From: Dacryopinax spathularia
Lineage: Eukaryota; Basidiomycota; Dacrymycetes; Dacrymycetales; Dacrymycetaceae
NCBI GenBank assembly: GCA_037974965.1
Contig: JBBPFI010000003.1
Coordinates: forward strand, 2,356,001 to 2,420,000
Length of the DNA: 64,000 nucleotides
Reading direction: 5' to 3'
Part shown: piece by piece, positions 20,333 to 33,102 of the stretch
Layout: each line of letters starts with the position of its first letter
Numbering within the stretch: position 1 is the first letter of the stretch
Notes under the pieces: generated by a model
The model's input: the letters and a program-made list of their open reading frames with translations, nothing else
The model's database searches: none
Told to the model about the DNA's origin: nothing
Program-made: the position numbers and the translations under genes

Positions 20333-20712
20333 CTACCCTGAGAGGTCCCGAAGCCCAGTCCTTTACTCCGTCGTGGTTCTTCTTCCGTCTCACTCCGTGT
20401 GGGTGTGATCCATAATCTCCCGGCTGTCAAGAGGAGTTCAACGAGATCTAGAAAGATCTTCGCGATTGGGCGTGGGCGTGATTAATTCAGTCCAGAACAC
20501 AACCATCGCCGGAGGAAAAACGCAGCCTATTCACTCGTCAGGGGTAATAGGAATGAAGTCGTGCTACGATTACATGATGCGTACTATGAGTAGGATGATG
20601 TACATGACTTGCGGGGGTGGCATCCGTACACAATGCCCTGCCGAGCCCAACGGCCCTCTTCTGCCTCGGACTTTTCCACAATCTTTCGTTTCAGGTCGGC
20701 AATCTTGGTCAT
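20333..20712. other. Intergenic or upstream exon of the 19899-20332 candidate
   Basis: Should hold the missing first exon and promoter of the minus-strand candidate. Several ATGs are present on the minus strand, but none joins in frame to the acceptor at 20333. Confidence 0.4.
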
Positions 20713-21509
20713 TTAGTGATCGCCTCGGGTTGTTGCATATGGATCACGGAGGTCGCCCTGGCCACCCGAACCGCCCTCGAAGTCTCGTTTTGATTCCCGT
20801 TCCAGCGCTGCAGCTCGCGCCGCGTTCGACATCACGGCAAGCTTGCTATCCAAAAAGGCTTGAGTCCAAAAGTAGCCGGAAGCCGCGCCCGTCACTGATG
20901 ACATAGAAGTTGCCGCGGATAGACAAGTCGGCCGCAGAGGGTTCGGCAGGAAGATTGATGCGTCGATGAGATGAAGAAAGAACCCGACGTTAGAGAAGAA
21001 TCGGAAGATATCGTCAGCTCAACTGCAGTCAAGCGATCGAGAACAATGCGCAGCAGCACGGGGTGCTCGCACGCGCCGACTCGATCCAACATTAACTGTC
21101 AGAAAGACTTACGCAGCCCGGAGAACGTAGTCAGCTTGCGATTGAATCGGAAGATTCTGGCGGAGATGATCGCTAGGCGCAGCCGCAGAAGGCATGTCAA
21201 CAACTATTCTTCTCAGGGTTGCGGAGGTTTTGGAGCAGCCCGCCCTGAATGACATCCATTCTTGACGGGCCGCTCCATGTGCCTCGTGCGCACCATCCAA
21301 GCGACCAACTCACCCGCAACCAGCCCTGAGGCCATGCCGGCGAATAGTCCTTCCCGTTGGGCCTCCTTCGAAGACACAATCAGAATGGACTACGAATGGC
21401 GAAAGCAGCTGGGCGATGCTCCCGCTTAGCTCACACGATTAGCTTGGCCAATCTGATTCAGCGTCAACAGCGGATGATCCGGGTGAGGCGCGGTCGGCGA
21501 AGTGGACAT
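20713..21509 (-). CDS. Small two-helix membrane protein, 122 aa
   Basis: Four exons on the minus strand: 21509-21435, 21365-21314, 21172-21113 and 20894-20713. Donors are GTGAGC, GTGAGT and GTAAGT, and all phases agree. The first 25 residues are polar, followed by EAQREGLFAG and a hydrophobic stretch MASGLVAAIISARIF. A basic turn RFNRK leads to a second hydrophobic segment LTTFSGLLTGAASGYFW, and the tail is charged with Arg/Glu. The small-residue pattern (GxxxG-like) in two helices joined by a basic loop is typical of small organelle membrane proteins of fungi. I believe similar hypothetical proteins are widespread in fungi but cannot name a function. No single ORF reveals it; only the spliced reading does. 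Confidence 0.7.
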
Positions 21510-22648
21510 GGTGCAGGAGCCCGCGGATGTATGGTTGAAAGAAATGTTAAGCTGGTAATGCAACACTAGCAAACGCAATGGTGAGGTTCAGATGCCGGGT
21601 CAACGTAATGTGACCGGATCGAAAGCGGAAACAAGTCGCCTGCGCGTCATGTGCATTCCGTTTCGCGCTTCTTCCATGCTCTGCCTTCTCATTCGGACAT
21701 CTAACTCGGGCATGCCCGGCATTTCTTCACTTCGGGGATAGACTGGAACGCAACAGCGCTTATCTCACCTGTCAAACCTCTAAAATGGCTGAATCACAAG
21801 CTGTGTTCTTGGCTGCCCAATCGCTCGCGCGTTTTGTACCAGATCGTTTCTTTCTACAAAAATTCCAGATCAAGATCACGGCGTGAGAGAGCCTCCCACA
21901 TCCGTTATAGGTATGCCTTCCGCCCATCAGCAGTCGTTTGAGCCATGGAGGAAGAGGTTGAGTGAAAGAAATTACCGAGGCATGCCTAAGCAGGACTTCG
22001 TCAAATGCTTCGCCCCGATATTTCTCCCAGTACTATGATCTAGAATAGAGTCTCATTAGTAAGTGGAGCTTCCCCCAGTCTGAGCTGTGCTAGAATCCAA
22101 TTCCTGAGACCTTGCAAATAACCGTCGCTCTCCGGCCTGGTGTGCGATTCGCTCGGAGATCCAGTCGAGACTTATAGACAGAGAAACTGCTACTTTCGTG
22201 TGGCCACGGAGCACTGCCGAGCAATAGCAATACATGATCTGCCTTGTCCGTCACCAAGGAAAAGAAAGACAGTAAAAACCGTTGAGCAGGCCAGGAAAAG
22301 CTGACTACCGCGTATGATTAGGCCACAGAAAGTCGTGCCCGCGCGCAAGCAGCAGAGAGCATGCTGTCTCCAAAACCATGAGATGTCATCAGCCGGGTGT
22401 GTCCGCTTATAACGAGGAGCAATGGTCAAGGAGATCAACATGTCCTGCGCATCGTCTGGTCCACTCTCATACGAGTTCTCAACCTTATTGCCTGGTAGGA
22501 GATGAAGAAAAGGACCCTTCAGGTATGTGTCGTTATGACTCTCCAAGCGTTCCCGAGAGCGCCCCGTATATATTAGCATCACAGAAGGACTGAGCGCCAG
22601 TGCGAAGGACACACGGCCAGAAGATCACAGACGCATGAAATCAGAGGA
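21510..22648. other. Intergenic, 1.1 kb, no gene supported
   Basis: Contains the promoter side of the 122-aa gene and the 3' side of TRM2. One 140-codon minus-strand ORF (22190-22612) has no recognisable content and overlaps nothing conserved. Confidence 0.5.
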
Positions 22649-25139
22649 CTACTGCCGTACAAGCACGGCTACACTCTCGACATGACTCGTTTGAGGGAAC
22701 AGGTCAAATCCGCGCAAGCTAACAATCCGATACGCGCCGTTCTCCGCGGTCCTTCCCTCCAGCTCCTGCGTCTTCAGGAGCCAGCCGACATCCCGGGCTT
22801 GCGTATGCACATTACAGCTGACGTAGACCACAACCTTCGGGCGGAAGTCCAATAGTTGTCGGAGGAAGGGCTCGTCGCACCCTTTTCGTGGTGGGTCGAT
22901 GACGACTGCCGTTTGCTCTGGTGGAAAGTGAGCGACAGAGGAAAAGATTGCGGAAGCGGTGCCCGTCTGAAAAGCAAATTTCTCTGTGGGAAGGTTGTTG
23001 AGCTTCAGGTTTTCGACGGCTGACGAGATGGAGTGGACGGAAATATCGATCCCGGAAATCGTCTCGAACGACGGGGAGAGCATAAGTGAGAACAAGCCAC
23101 TTCCACTGCAGGACAATATCAGGCACCGCTGCAATGAAGACTACATGCACAACTCACCAGTAAGTATCGACAAGATGCGTAGGGTGTGGCAGCCCTTGTC
23201 CAACCGTGGCAGTCTCAATAGCCTCCTTCACATAATCCGTAAGTGGCACCAGCACCGAGTTGTTGTTCTGGAAGAACGCGCTAGCCGGGAAGGAGAACAA
23301 GTACGTCCCTACCCGCTCGTAGATCGTCGCAGCGGGCGAGGTGACACAGACGTGTTCATCGGCCTGCTCGGCAGAGGGCTGCGACTTGTCTGCGGGACCA
23401 GCTGGAGCGGCGTCGAGCATCGACCCTGCTACGCTGCCTTCGTAGGCTGCTGGACGGCTCTCGCTAGCATCGGGCTGGGGGAAACTGGGCGCCACATCTT
23501 CCATTGGTGCAGTGTCGGTATCATCGATTGTAGGTGCTTTCTCGTCCACATTGGCAATCTCTGCAGCAGACTTGTTCTCTACTGGTGCAGCCGCAACGGC
23601 TACAGCCTCAACAGCTGGATTGGTATTGATGTCGACCGGAGATAGTCGTGGCGCGGTTGTGTCGATCGTCCCTCCTCGACCGTCGTCTACGCCAATATCC
23701 TCGATGGCAGCAGCTTCGGCTTCCTTGGGAGCAAGCGCTTTTGTTTTGGGTTTCGGCGGCGCTTCCTTCGAGACGTTCGCGCCGGGTGGAGGGACGAGCG
23801 AGTCTCGCAGCAACAGCGTGGCTCCTCGCGTATAGTTTTGGATGGTACTGTGACGGTGGTTAATCACTGGATCAGCAGGCAGAGGAAACCACGTACTCTT
23901 GGACGTTCTTCCTCGCGATCTTCAGCCCTTCGTTGATGACATCCGTCGCAATAGGGCATTCCTGATCAACCAGTCAGGACCAAGTGATCAAACACATGTA
24001 GAACTGCACGCACCTCAATATCCATAACCTTCCTCCCCGGCCCCTTCTCATCAAATCCGATCCTCAGCTCCCAGTCACCCCGCTCGCCCAGCCCCGTATG
24101 CGACTTCGCATCTCCGTTCGTCTGAGCCTGTTGGGCTGGCTTATTCTTATTATGCCGAGATTTCCGCTGACCAGGAGGGGCGTCAAAGTGCGGTGTGATC
24201 TTGGTTCGGTAGCTGTATTGGTTAGGTGAAGCGATAGTGGGCAGGACGGTAGGGACGGAGGACTGGGGCAGATCTGGCACGATCGGTCGGTATGTGATGC
24301 ACGCATATCGAGAATATATGCGCACCAGAGAAATGCTCGTACGCTCGGACGACGACTCGACGCTTGAAGTCCAGTTGTGTGTCATATGAGAGCATCTGGT
24401 ACTGACATCCTGCACAAGCACCAAAGTATCGGCACTGTACTCGGGACTCGTCCCTCAGCTCGGAATTCGGCTCGATTATCTGACTCCAATCAGATCACCA
24501 GAGAAAGTGACAGATATGAGATGGTGCATACATTCACGAGCTTGGCTTCGGAGTAGCCATGCCCGTGATGGAGGATTCGAACAAGGATCTTCTCCTTCGG
24601 CAGAGCGAAAGGTGTGACCGCCGCCCACGGCGGATACGGTTCCGGCAGCAGAGCCAGCGAATCACCTACACAGTCCATCAGCTTTCCCACCTCCCGCCCA
24701 TTTAAAGCAAGAGCGTACCAGTAGACGAAAGCTCCTCAACAGTCAACTCGATTTCCATTCCCTTCTGCAGTCCCTCCGGGGCCTCCCACCCGTCTGCATG
24801 CCCCAACTGCAGGCCTCGGGAAGCAAGCAGCCTCAACACCTCTTTCTGGAGGACATCGGCATGGGACCCAAAGTCCGGTGGAGCAGGAAGCTTGCGTTTC
24901 TTCTGCTTTGGCTGTCTGTTGCCGTTCTGGTTCTGGCTCTGCTTTGCAGTAGGCTGGTTTGAAGTGCTTGCGACCGCCTCAGCCTGAGCAGGAGGATCGA
25001 GCTCCAGTTTGGAACGTTTTGGTGACGGCGCGGTTGCCTGAGGGGTTGGCGACGAGCTCAGAGTTCGCTTTGACATGACTGGAAGACGTCTGCGAGGAAA
25101 TTGGGCTAGTGCTCTGTATGCTAGCCGTGCTCGGAGCAT
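22649..25139 (-). CDS. TRM2: tRNA (uracil-5-)-methyltransferase Trm2
   Basis: Seven exons on the minus strand: 25139-24719, 24665-24532, 24479-24326, 24273-24014, 23961-23897, 23847-23158 and 23105-22649, giving 726 aa. The enzyme methylates U54 of tRNA to ribothymidine using S-adenosylmethionine. After a basic, disordered N-terminus comes a TRAM-like RNA-binding region, then a cysteine cluster CRYFGACAGC (201-210). The methyltransferase core includes DTYCSGSGLFSL, the SAM-binding motif formed across the last splice junction, DPPRKGC near 644 and the nucleophile in VYVSCN near 666. The insert of about 150 residues rich in Ala, Pro and Asp in exon 6 is longer than in yeast Trm2. No defect is visible. 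Confidence 0.93.
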
Positions 25140-25411
25140 CTGCCAATGCCGCTCGCAGAATTGCCTGTTCAGGGTTCACAAATGTTAGGATTTGGAGAAC
25201 TGATGTGGCTGTACCGGCGCTTGTACCGGCGCTTACAGCGCTTTGTGCCCCATCTCTTCTCGCACGCAGGAGCAGAGGACATATCATTACGGGTCAAATC
25301 AATAATCTAACCAGTCTACAAGGTGTCGTGAAGAACAATAACAAGCACGGAAAACAGAAGGAGCAGCGCAGAGGACTCGCACAACGGCGCGTCCAAACCA
25401 TACCAAACCAG

Positions 25412-26907
25412 CTAGAATCGCACAGGTTCCAACCCACCTCCCTCATCCTCATCCAATCTCCTTCCATCCACCGACTTCAGCCTCGGACACACCTTCGCCA
25501 GCTCAGACAGTACGAGATCACATTGATCCTTCGGCAGCTTCAGGCTGAAACCGTACAGCCTCTCTAAAGCAGGGAAGGAAGATATCGCATATATCCAGTT
25601 TTCCTGCAACGTCATGAGTCCTGCGGATCTTCAGTTGAGAAGCGTAGATGGAACGTACGATAGCCTCCTCACTCTCGTGCAGTGGGTGGACAGCCATGTC
25701 TGTGACACGCGTCATTGCCGGCCCTAGAAGGGCAACAGCAGTCGCACACCGCGCATTCATGCTCCTCGCGGCTACCTCCAGTCTCCTCAAGGTCGTTAAA
25801 CCCCGCACGGCGCGGCAGAACGTAAGCACAGCCGCACTCTGAGGCATCGAGGACAAGAAGGGGTCGATCCAGATCCTTAGCTCGCGCAGCGGTCGCCTTC
25901 TTCCATCCGAGAGAGGGCAGACAAGCTCCAGGTATGCTTCTACGCGTGAGCAGCGCATCCTGAGGCTCTTGATATTGGGCAGTACGTCCGGTAGGAAGGC
26001 GCGTGGGATGACGCTCAGCGGAGATTCATCCCACAGTATGACATTCTCCAGCTCTGGATGAGCATAGAGGAAGTCGGGCGTGAGCTCGTGTGAAGCGATT
26101 CGGTCCAGAGTTAGGCTTTGCAGGTATGGCATACGAGTTTGCCAGAACGGGGTGAGGGAGACGGGCAGGGTTGTGGGGGAGTCATACTGGCCTATGTGGA
26201 GCCGGGCGAGATTGGGACACCGGTCTAGGACTTCAGCTAGAGAGAGGAGCAGCTTTCCTAGATTCATCCATCAGGATTGCAATGAGGATAATGGTATGAG
26301 TGTGGCGCACCGCCGTCGCTGACCATGGATGAGCATGTCCAGGTAAAGCTCGTATATCCCCCAAGGTGTTTGATAACCTGGATCGTCAGTCAGAAGGGAG
26401 CAATCAGAAGGTGGAAGCACATACACTTCGTTCCGGCTCCGTGTTACAAATATCCTGCAGCTGCACGCCCACGATGCTCATCTGCGATATCTCCGGACAC
26501 GCCCATTTCAAGTTCTCGAAGAACCCCGCCAACCCCGTGATGCTAAAGCAAGCGATGACTACACTCTTCAGTGATTGGAAATGCGGCGCGACCCTCGTTG
26601 CAGCCTGGATCTGATCGTCCGACCATTTCCTGTCCGGGCGCTCTCCTGCACTTGTGGGCTTCTCGTGCACCTCCAGTCTCCGGACTAGGAGAGCTCGCCG
26701 CGGAACAGCGGACAGCTCGTCCCATTTCGATACATCGCCGCATGGGAGAAGGAGTCGCTGATACTGCACGTGGTCAGGCCAGAGCGTTGCCCGCCAGGAC
26801 CGGTTCAGCATCGTGAGCGAGATGAGATCCCGCTTTGTCGTCGTTTCCAACGCAATGCAGTCCATGATCTCCGGCGGGAGCTGGGCAGCGATGGCCATGT
26901 CGATCAA
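25412..26907 (-). CDS. F-box protein with leucine-rich region, 441 aa
   Basis: Exons on the minus strand: 26907-26427, 26377-26324, 26257-25659 and 25603-25412, all in phase. The N-terminus holds an F-box (LPPEIMDCIALETTTKRDLI, then LTMLNRSWRATLWP), which would bind Skp1 in an SCF ubiquitin ligase. The rest is a series of degenerate leucine-rich repeats (for example LARLHIGQYDSPTTLPVSL, LENVILWDE, LRELRIWIDPF, LKSVDGRRL), the presumed substrate-binding part. Basidiomycetes carry large families of such proteins and their targets are mostly unknown. The 54-nt second exon is small but needed to keep frame. Confidence 0.8.
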
Positions 26908-27252
26908 GAGTTCCCAAGTTTTATCCAGTTGTGGGCGTTGGTGGACAGTGGTAGTGGACGAGTAGGTAAGAGATCAAGCGCATACACCCAGCCTTTGCCC
27001 GCCGCTGTTGAGGCGAGAAGGTGCCTCATGTTCATCGACGCGTCCGCTGCGCGTGAAGCTGGCGGTAGAGGCGTGATCGACGTGCCTCCGAGATTCGGCT
27101 CCGGTCGGAGGCAAACCCCGTGAGCTGCTCTCGCTTAGCGCCCGACCCCCCCACCGCTCTTCTCAAGCGCCCATCCGCTCAAGCAACCCTCTACCCTCCC
27201 TTACTGTACTTGCTGTCTCCAACACCCGTCTACAAGCCTTGCTACTGCAGCC
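26908..27252. promoter_or_regulatory. Divergent promoter, F-box gene and RTF2
   Basis: 345 bp between two start codons facing away from each other. CT-rich tracts lie near 27170-27230 before RTF2. No named site is recognised. Confidence 0.5.
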
Positions 27253-28347
27253 ATGGGTAATGATGGTGGATCAATCCCCGACCGACGCGATTTGGTCCGT
27301 ACAAAGCCAAAGGCTGAGCAAGCAGACAAGCAAAGTCAAACCCGACAACAATGGTTTTTCTGCGCACTCTCAAAGGTGAGCTGACTCATTTCTCTCATAT
27401 TCTTGGACTCTTGGCTGACTCGTGAGTGTAGAAACCGCTACAAAAGCCTATTGTCGGGTGTGAGCTAGGGAAGATGTACAATAAAGATGCCATCGTGGAG
27501 TATCTGCTGGATAAGAGCACATATGGAGACGGAGAGAAGATATGCGGGCATATCCGGTCACTCAAGGTTCGTTGTCTTCTCCCTACATTCCCATCTGTTG
27601 CTAATTCAGAATTGCATTAGGACGTGAAAACACTTACTCTAACATCCAACCCCGTTCAGACCCTTCCCCCCGACTCCGATCTTCCCTTTCCGCCGTTCGT
27701 CTGCCCTCTCACCGGGAAGGAGATGCTCGGCTCTATTCCTTTCGTCTTTCTCTGGTCTTGTGGATGCGTCTTCTCCCGCTCAGCACTGAAGGCAATCTCG
27801 ACACCTGTTGAGGAGGCAGACAAGCGGAACATGGAGGAGGCACAGGGGGAGGGGAGCGGGAATGGCAGCGGGAGCGATAAGGAGAACAAGGCTGCGGATG
27901 GGAAGGAGAAGGAGAAGGAGCGAGTCATGGCTTGTCCTCAATGTGGCAAGCCGTACACTGAGAGTCAAGTGATTCCTATCAACCCGTCGCCGGAGGAGTC
28001 GGCTCAGCGGCTTGCTGCTTTACTCGCACGACGAGCGTCCGAGCCGACGAAGTCGAAGAAGCGGAAAGCTGCTGCGGTCGATAAGGGTGACTCGCAACCG
28101 GAGGCCAAGAAGCCCAAGCCGACACTTGGACCGACTATGGCAAGCAGTGCAGTGGCTGCCCTGCTAAAAGAGGAGGAGAACAAACGCAAGAAGAGCGGGA
28201 TGAGCGAGGCGATCAAAAGTTTGTACAGGGATAAGGATGCGAAGGAGGAGAAGGGCACGTTCCTGACTATGGGCACGTTCACTAGAGTGAGTTTGCTTTC
28301 TTTTCGAACTGTCGGACTGAAGTTGACTTGGCTTGCAGTATGCGTAG
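27253..28347 (+). CDS. RTF2: Replication termination factor 2
   Basis: Exons 27253-27375, 27432-27566, 27621-28286 and 28339-28347, 310 aa; the last exon encodes only Tyr-Ala-stop. The N-terminus MGNDGGSIPDRRDLV is the Rtf2 signature. Two RING-like zinc modules follow: the first is degenerate (WFFCALSKKPLQKPIVGCELG, with KMYNKDAIVEYLL), the second reads FVCPLTGKEM, WSCGCVFS and MACPQCGKPY. The C-terminal third is Lys-rich and disordered. In fission yeast Rtf2 stabilises paused forks at the RTS1 barrier, and in other organisms it affects fork restart and splicing. Length and domain order are usual for the family. Confidence 0.93.
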
Positions 28348-29542
28348 CTGTTGCGTAGACGGTGATCTATCAGGGTTTGATTGGAGGACATTCTGTTTGT
28401 ACAACATCTGTACACTAGTCCCTAGAAAACATCTTTATTCTGGTATTGCGGAAACATCAGATGCGTGTCTGTTTCCCGAAAGGCCTGCGTAAGAGTTCAA
28501 GACAAGGCGGTCTTCGACTATACGGGTCCACATGGTATAGAGCCCAGCAACTCGGGGAAGTGGAGATATATCTGATTGATACTCCTTAGCTCCACTTTCC
28601 GTAGTTTCGGCTTGTAAACTGACTTCCCATAGATGTAGAGGTCTGGATTGATGATGTTTTTCTCATAGCTTGAGCATCGACTTTCCCGGTGACTCGTTAT
28701 CTCTGAAGCCCGGATCCTCCCAAATCTGAAACATCTCCTACCAACACGGGCGCTCCTTCCAAGGCGGTGCCCCGCTTCTTCCTTCCCGAGCTTCCATCCC
28801 CGTGCACGTGTCCCCTTCTCAATCCATGTAATCCAGTCATCCGCCATCCCATCATTAGTCACCGCAACGGTCGGCAAAGCGGCCTTCCATTCGCCGAAGG
28901 CACACTGATGAAGTGACGAGCTGATGTGATTCGCCAGCTTTGGTATAGGCGGTGCAGATGTCGACTATTCCGGCCCATCGGCAGGGTCTTGGCTCTTCCT
29001 CTTGCAATTGTTCTGCCAGCCTTGGGAAGGGGGAACGTCGGCACAATATTGACCAATGGGGAAGCCGCGGTCGGATCGGCCTGGTCACTGGTACGGCCGA
29101 CTACTTGGAAGGTGGCAACGATGGCTTGAAGTCAAGGGAGAGACGACGACGACGACGACCCACTCTGGATCTGGTCGCTGCGACCTGCCTGATCCGGCAA
29201 GCCGGCAGAATACGGTCGATCATCGTTTCTTCGCCCCAACAGCTGAAGAACAAAACACTCTTCTGGGAACGTGACTCCCTCTGCCGTTCGATTTGGGCTG
29301 CGGTTGCGGCTTTGCAAGCCCAAAACAAGGCGCTCCATCGCCTCCTCGTCTCTGTTCGACAATTGCCTCGCATTCACGAGCACATCATCTGCGTCCTCAG
29401 CTCACCGGCAGAGCAGGCGCCTGCAAGCAGGTCAGCTATATGCGTCAAGCAGGATAGGCGACGCTAGCGTCTTGCCCGACTTCTAGCTCTCACTGCCCTT
29501 CTTTATACCATCCTACGATACCCTCTTCACGCTATTCCCGCG
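28348..29542. other. Intergenic, 1.2 kb
   Basis: Downstream of RTF2 and upstream of the CHAT gene. Short ORFs on both strands (for example minus 28518-28877) lack family features or splice partners. A CGA triplet run lies near 29146. I see no gene. Confidence 0.5.
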
Positions 29543-32500
29543 ATGTTATCGCTAGAAGCTCCGCTGAACGGTGCGCCCCTTACTTCTGCGCCGCTTCCAG
29601 TAGCTTACGCTAATATCCTGCTTCAGCCTTAACAAACAACGACCACCCAAATGTCCAGTCCTACGCGTCTCTACCGAATACCGCGCCCCTTCTTGCCCAA
29701 GCTGCAGACCAGCTCGCCGCGTTTGATCATCAAGGCGCGTCATCCCTCCTCTCCGCGGCCTTTACGAGTCTCTCAACTCTGCGCTCCGCTTTCCCGACAC
29801 CGCTACCACAGCTCGAGATCCTATATGCGCTCGCCTTATGCCTGCAATATGAAGAACACGGCGTCGAACGCGACTTCTCCGCAGCTCAGCGCGCTCTAGA
29901 CGCCGCCATCTCGCGTAGCGCAAGCCCCGAAACGAGACTCCATGAGTCGTACGTACGCGGAAGGCTGTATGAGGCGCACTACGACAGGAGCGGGAATAAC
30001 GAGGCACTGCGATCAGCCCATGCAAGCTACGCAGAGGCAGCGAAGTTGCAGGCGCAGAACCCGCGCGCTGTTCAATATGGAGCGGTGGGAAGCAGGAGGA
30101 TGCGTATCGGGGACGAGTTGCTCGCGCATACAACGCGGGTCAAGGCGCTGTTCGTTGCGTCGTTCGCGAACAAGGAGGTCTCACTGCTGGAGATCGACGC
30201 GCTGGAAAGGTCCGCTTCCAAGCTAGGAACAAACGACCCGCTTCGCGCATACGCCCTGTACGCTCTCTCGTTAGCGTATAAAGCACGATGGCACCTCGCG
30301 CACCATCCTCTCGACAAAGCCGATCTCACACGCGCTATCGCCTGCGGACGGGAAGCGCTGCACGCATTCCCGTGCCACCGGCATCGAAGACGTATGCTCG
30401 CCGATCTCGGAGCCTTGGTCCGGGAAGGTCGAGCTACACCGGACTTCAAGGAGAGCTTGTGCTTCCTTACTCAGGCCATTGCCCTTATCCCGCCTCCCGA
30501 CCCTGCCGCGGACAGCCATACGAGCTGGAGCGATTTGCAGATTGTTCGAGCGCTGGGGACGCAATATTTGGGCATGTTCGTCGCTGAGGGTAGGCTGCAG
30601 GACGTGGACAACGCCATCGCGTGTCAGCGACGGGCACTGGCCGAGATTGAGGAGGACGACCAGAGCTGCGGCAAGAAAACGCGGCAGAGGAAGAGCGGTG
30701 CTCGCCCGCATCTCCTCATCTCGCTCGCCATGTGCCTTAAGCATCGCTTCCGTGCAACCGGGCGAGCTGAAGATATCGATGGTGCGATCTGCGCATCATC
30801 ACAGGCGCTTGCAACTGCCGACGGGGACGGACCGCTCAACGTGTTCGCACATGCCCATCTGGGGCTCGCCCACGCATACCGCTTCATCTACTATGGTGAA
30901 CCGGAAGATTTTGGCATCGCTCAACGCGAGCTAGAGCGTGCCATTGCCGCCGGCCGAGAGCAGGCATTCATGGCAGCTCAGCTCGCACGATGTCTGCGCA
31001 CGCTGGCGCACATCTATCGTGTCGGCGTCGAGAGAGGGAAGGTCGACCTGGTTCCACGCATGCACGCGTACCTGGAAGAGTCCGCGGCACTCGCACAATG
31101 CACTGGCTTGTTAGAGACGCCGTCCATTTGCTCCGAACTCGCGTTGGCAAAGGGGATGAAATACTCGGCTGAGGGGAAGCTGGCCGATCTCAAGGACTGC
31201 GTACGTACCCATGAGGAGGTACTAGCTACTACTCCCAAGCAGTATGCAGAGCGTCATCTCCTGCTGTGGCAGTATGCACTTGCCCTGCGCAGCCTATTCG
31301 ATGTCAACGGCTCGCGGGAGACGGTGGACAAGTGCCTCACCGCGTTCAATGACGCGCTTGCCTGCCTTGGCCATTCTCCAGATCCAAGACGCACTTTCTA
31401 TCTTATGGACATGGCGGCTGCGCTTGCAGACAAGTACCGCGTCTTTGGGGACGAGCAGGATCTTCTGAGTGCTCTCGATAGATACGGCATGGCGGCCCAA
31501 GTCCAGGGTGGTCCGGTGAAGGTCCGATTCCGAGCTGCGGTACTCGGCGCTCGGCTAGCGTACGAAAACAGCCAGAGAGGCCGATCGCTTGATCTATTCA
31601 AGGCAGCTGTTGCACTCCTGCCACGAATGGCTTGGCTCGGGCTCAACGCCACAAAACGACATCGGAATCTCATGTCGCAGGCTTTCCAGCTCGCCGCAGA
31701 TGCTGCGGCCGTGGCCATCGCCGTTGGTCAACCCGAGACAGCCGTCGAGCTCCTGGAAGAAGGTCGGTCAGTTCTATGGCGTAGCGTGCTAGAAGTACGC
31801 GTCGACCTCGAAGACCTCGAGAAAGTCGCTCCGGACCTAGCTGCTGAGCTCAAGCAGCTTGCGCAGACACTTGATCTGGAAGACATCGAAGTCGCCGGAT
31901 TCTCCGAATACTATTTGGAGCAGAGTGATCAGCAGCGACGGCGAAAAGCTGAGCGATGGGATGTGCTGGTTGATGCAGTGCGCAAGGTGCCTGGTTTCGA
32001 GCACTTTCTCCAACCGCTCGACTTCCAGCACCTTAAAGGAGCAGCAAGAGACGGCCCGATCGTTATCCTCAATGCTAGCGAGTACCGCAGCGACGCCCTG
32101 CTCCTTACACATGATGGACCTGTGCATGTTGTACCTCTGACAGGGCTAACTCTGCCGGTCGTTCGACAGCTCATGCACATGCTGCATTCCGCCCTCCAAA
32201 TCGCAAAGGACAAAGTCGGCCTATCGTTCCTCGAGCGTACGCTCATTTCGGTCGCAAGGTCTCTCTGGCAAGGAGGGCTCGAAGAAGTCGCCAACGTCCT
32301 GACTTCCATACCGGATTATCAACACAGCTCACGCCGCGTGTGGTGGACGCCTGCAGGGCTGTTCAGTCTTTTGCCGATCCACTGTGCAGGACCGTACGAA
32401 GATGGCCGTGAAGGGATTCCCGATCTCTTCGTCTCATCCTACACCACGAATCTTTCCACTTTACTCAAAGCTCGAAAACTTCCCGCAAACAATTCAGATA

Positions 32501-33102
32501 CGATGGCCACGCCCTCTCCTCGCATTCTCGCTATAGCGCAACCTGAGGCACCCGGGATGCCAAGATTGCGCTATGCGAAAAGCGAGATCGACGTCCTGCG
32601 CACGTCCTCCTTCAAGGACTCGGTCACCTTCCTAGTCGGGAGGGAAGCAGTCACCTCTCGCGCAGAAGCAGTAGCGACCCACCCCTGGCTGCACTGCGTC
32701 GTGCACGGCTACTGGAACCCCGAAAGCCCGCTGGACAGCGCGATCTGGCTCGCCGACGGCCCGCTAACGCTCCGGCAAGTATCCAAGCTCAACCTCTCAA
32801 GCACCGCCAAATTCGCATTCCTCTCCGCGTGCCACACCGCGCGGGCAACAGTACACCTGCCAGACGAAGCGCTCCATATGGCCGCTGGGCTCCAAGTGGC
32901 CGGGTTTCGCGGTGTATTGGGCACGACGTGGGGTATGGCAGATATGGACGGGCCCGAGCTGGCACAGGGCTTCTACGAGAACTTGCGGGGCGAGCTGAGG
33001 GCGGACAAGGCGGCCGAGGCGCTCAGTGCGTCCCTCGCGAGGCTCAGGAAGAGGGGGGTGCCGATGCATCGCTGGGGCGCGTTTGTGCACTATGGCGTAT
33101 GA
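29543..33102 (+). CDS. CHAT domain protein with TPR-like repeats, 1,167 aa
   Basis: A 28-nt first exon (29543-29570, MLSLEAPLN) is joined over a 56-nt intron to a single long exon, 29627-33102. The frame is open throughout, so the protein is longer at its N-terminus than the first Met of the long ORF (30046) suggests. Residues from about 50 to 720 are helical and TPR-like, with repeated pairs such as LRAYALYALSLAYKARWHL and LISLAMCLKHRFRATG. The C-terminal CHAT domain belongs to the caspase-like peptidase fold and keeps the His in LHCVVHGYW (near 1034) and the Cys in FLSACHTA (near 1078). Agaricomycetes have many CHAT proteins. Bacterial relatives act as immunity proteases, but the fungal role is unknown. 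Confidence 0.88.

Noticed and set aside
28518-28877. 119-codon minus-strand ORF downstream of RTF2
   Set aside because: No family features, no splice partner and poor composition; treated as intergenic.
30072-30744. Antisense ORFs in the CHAT gene
   Set aside because: They arise from GC-rich codon use on the sense strand and lack any domain.
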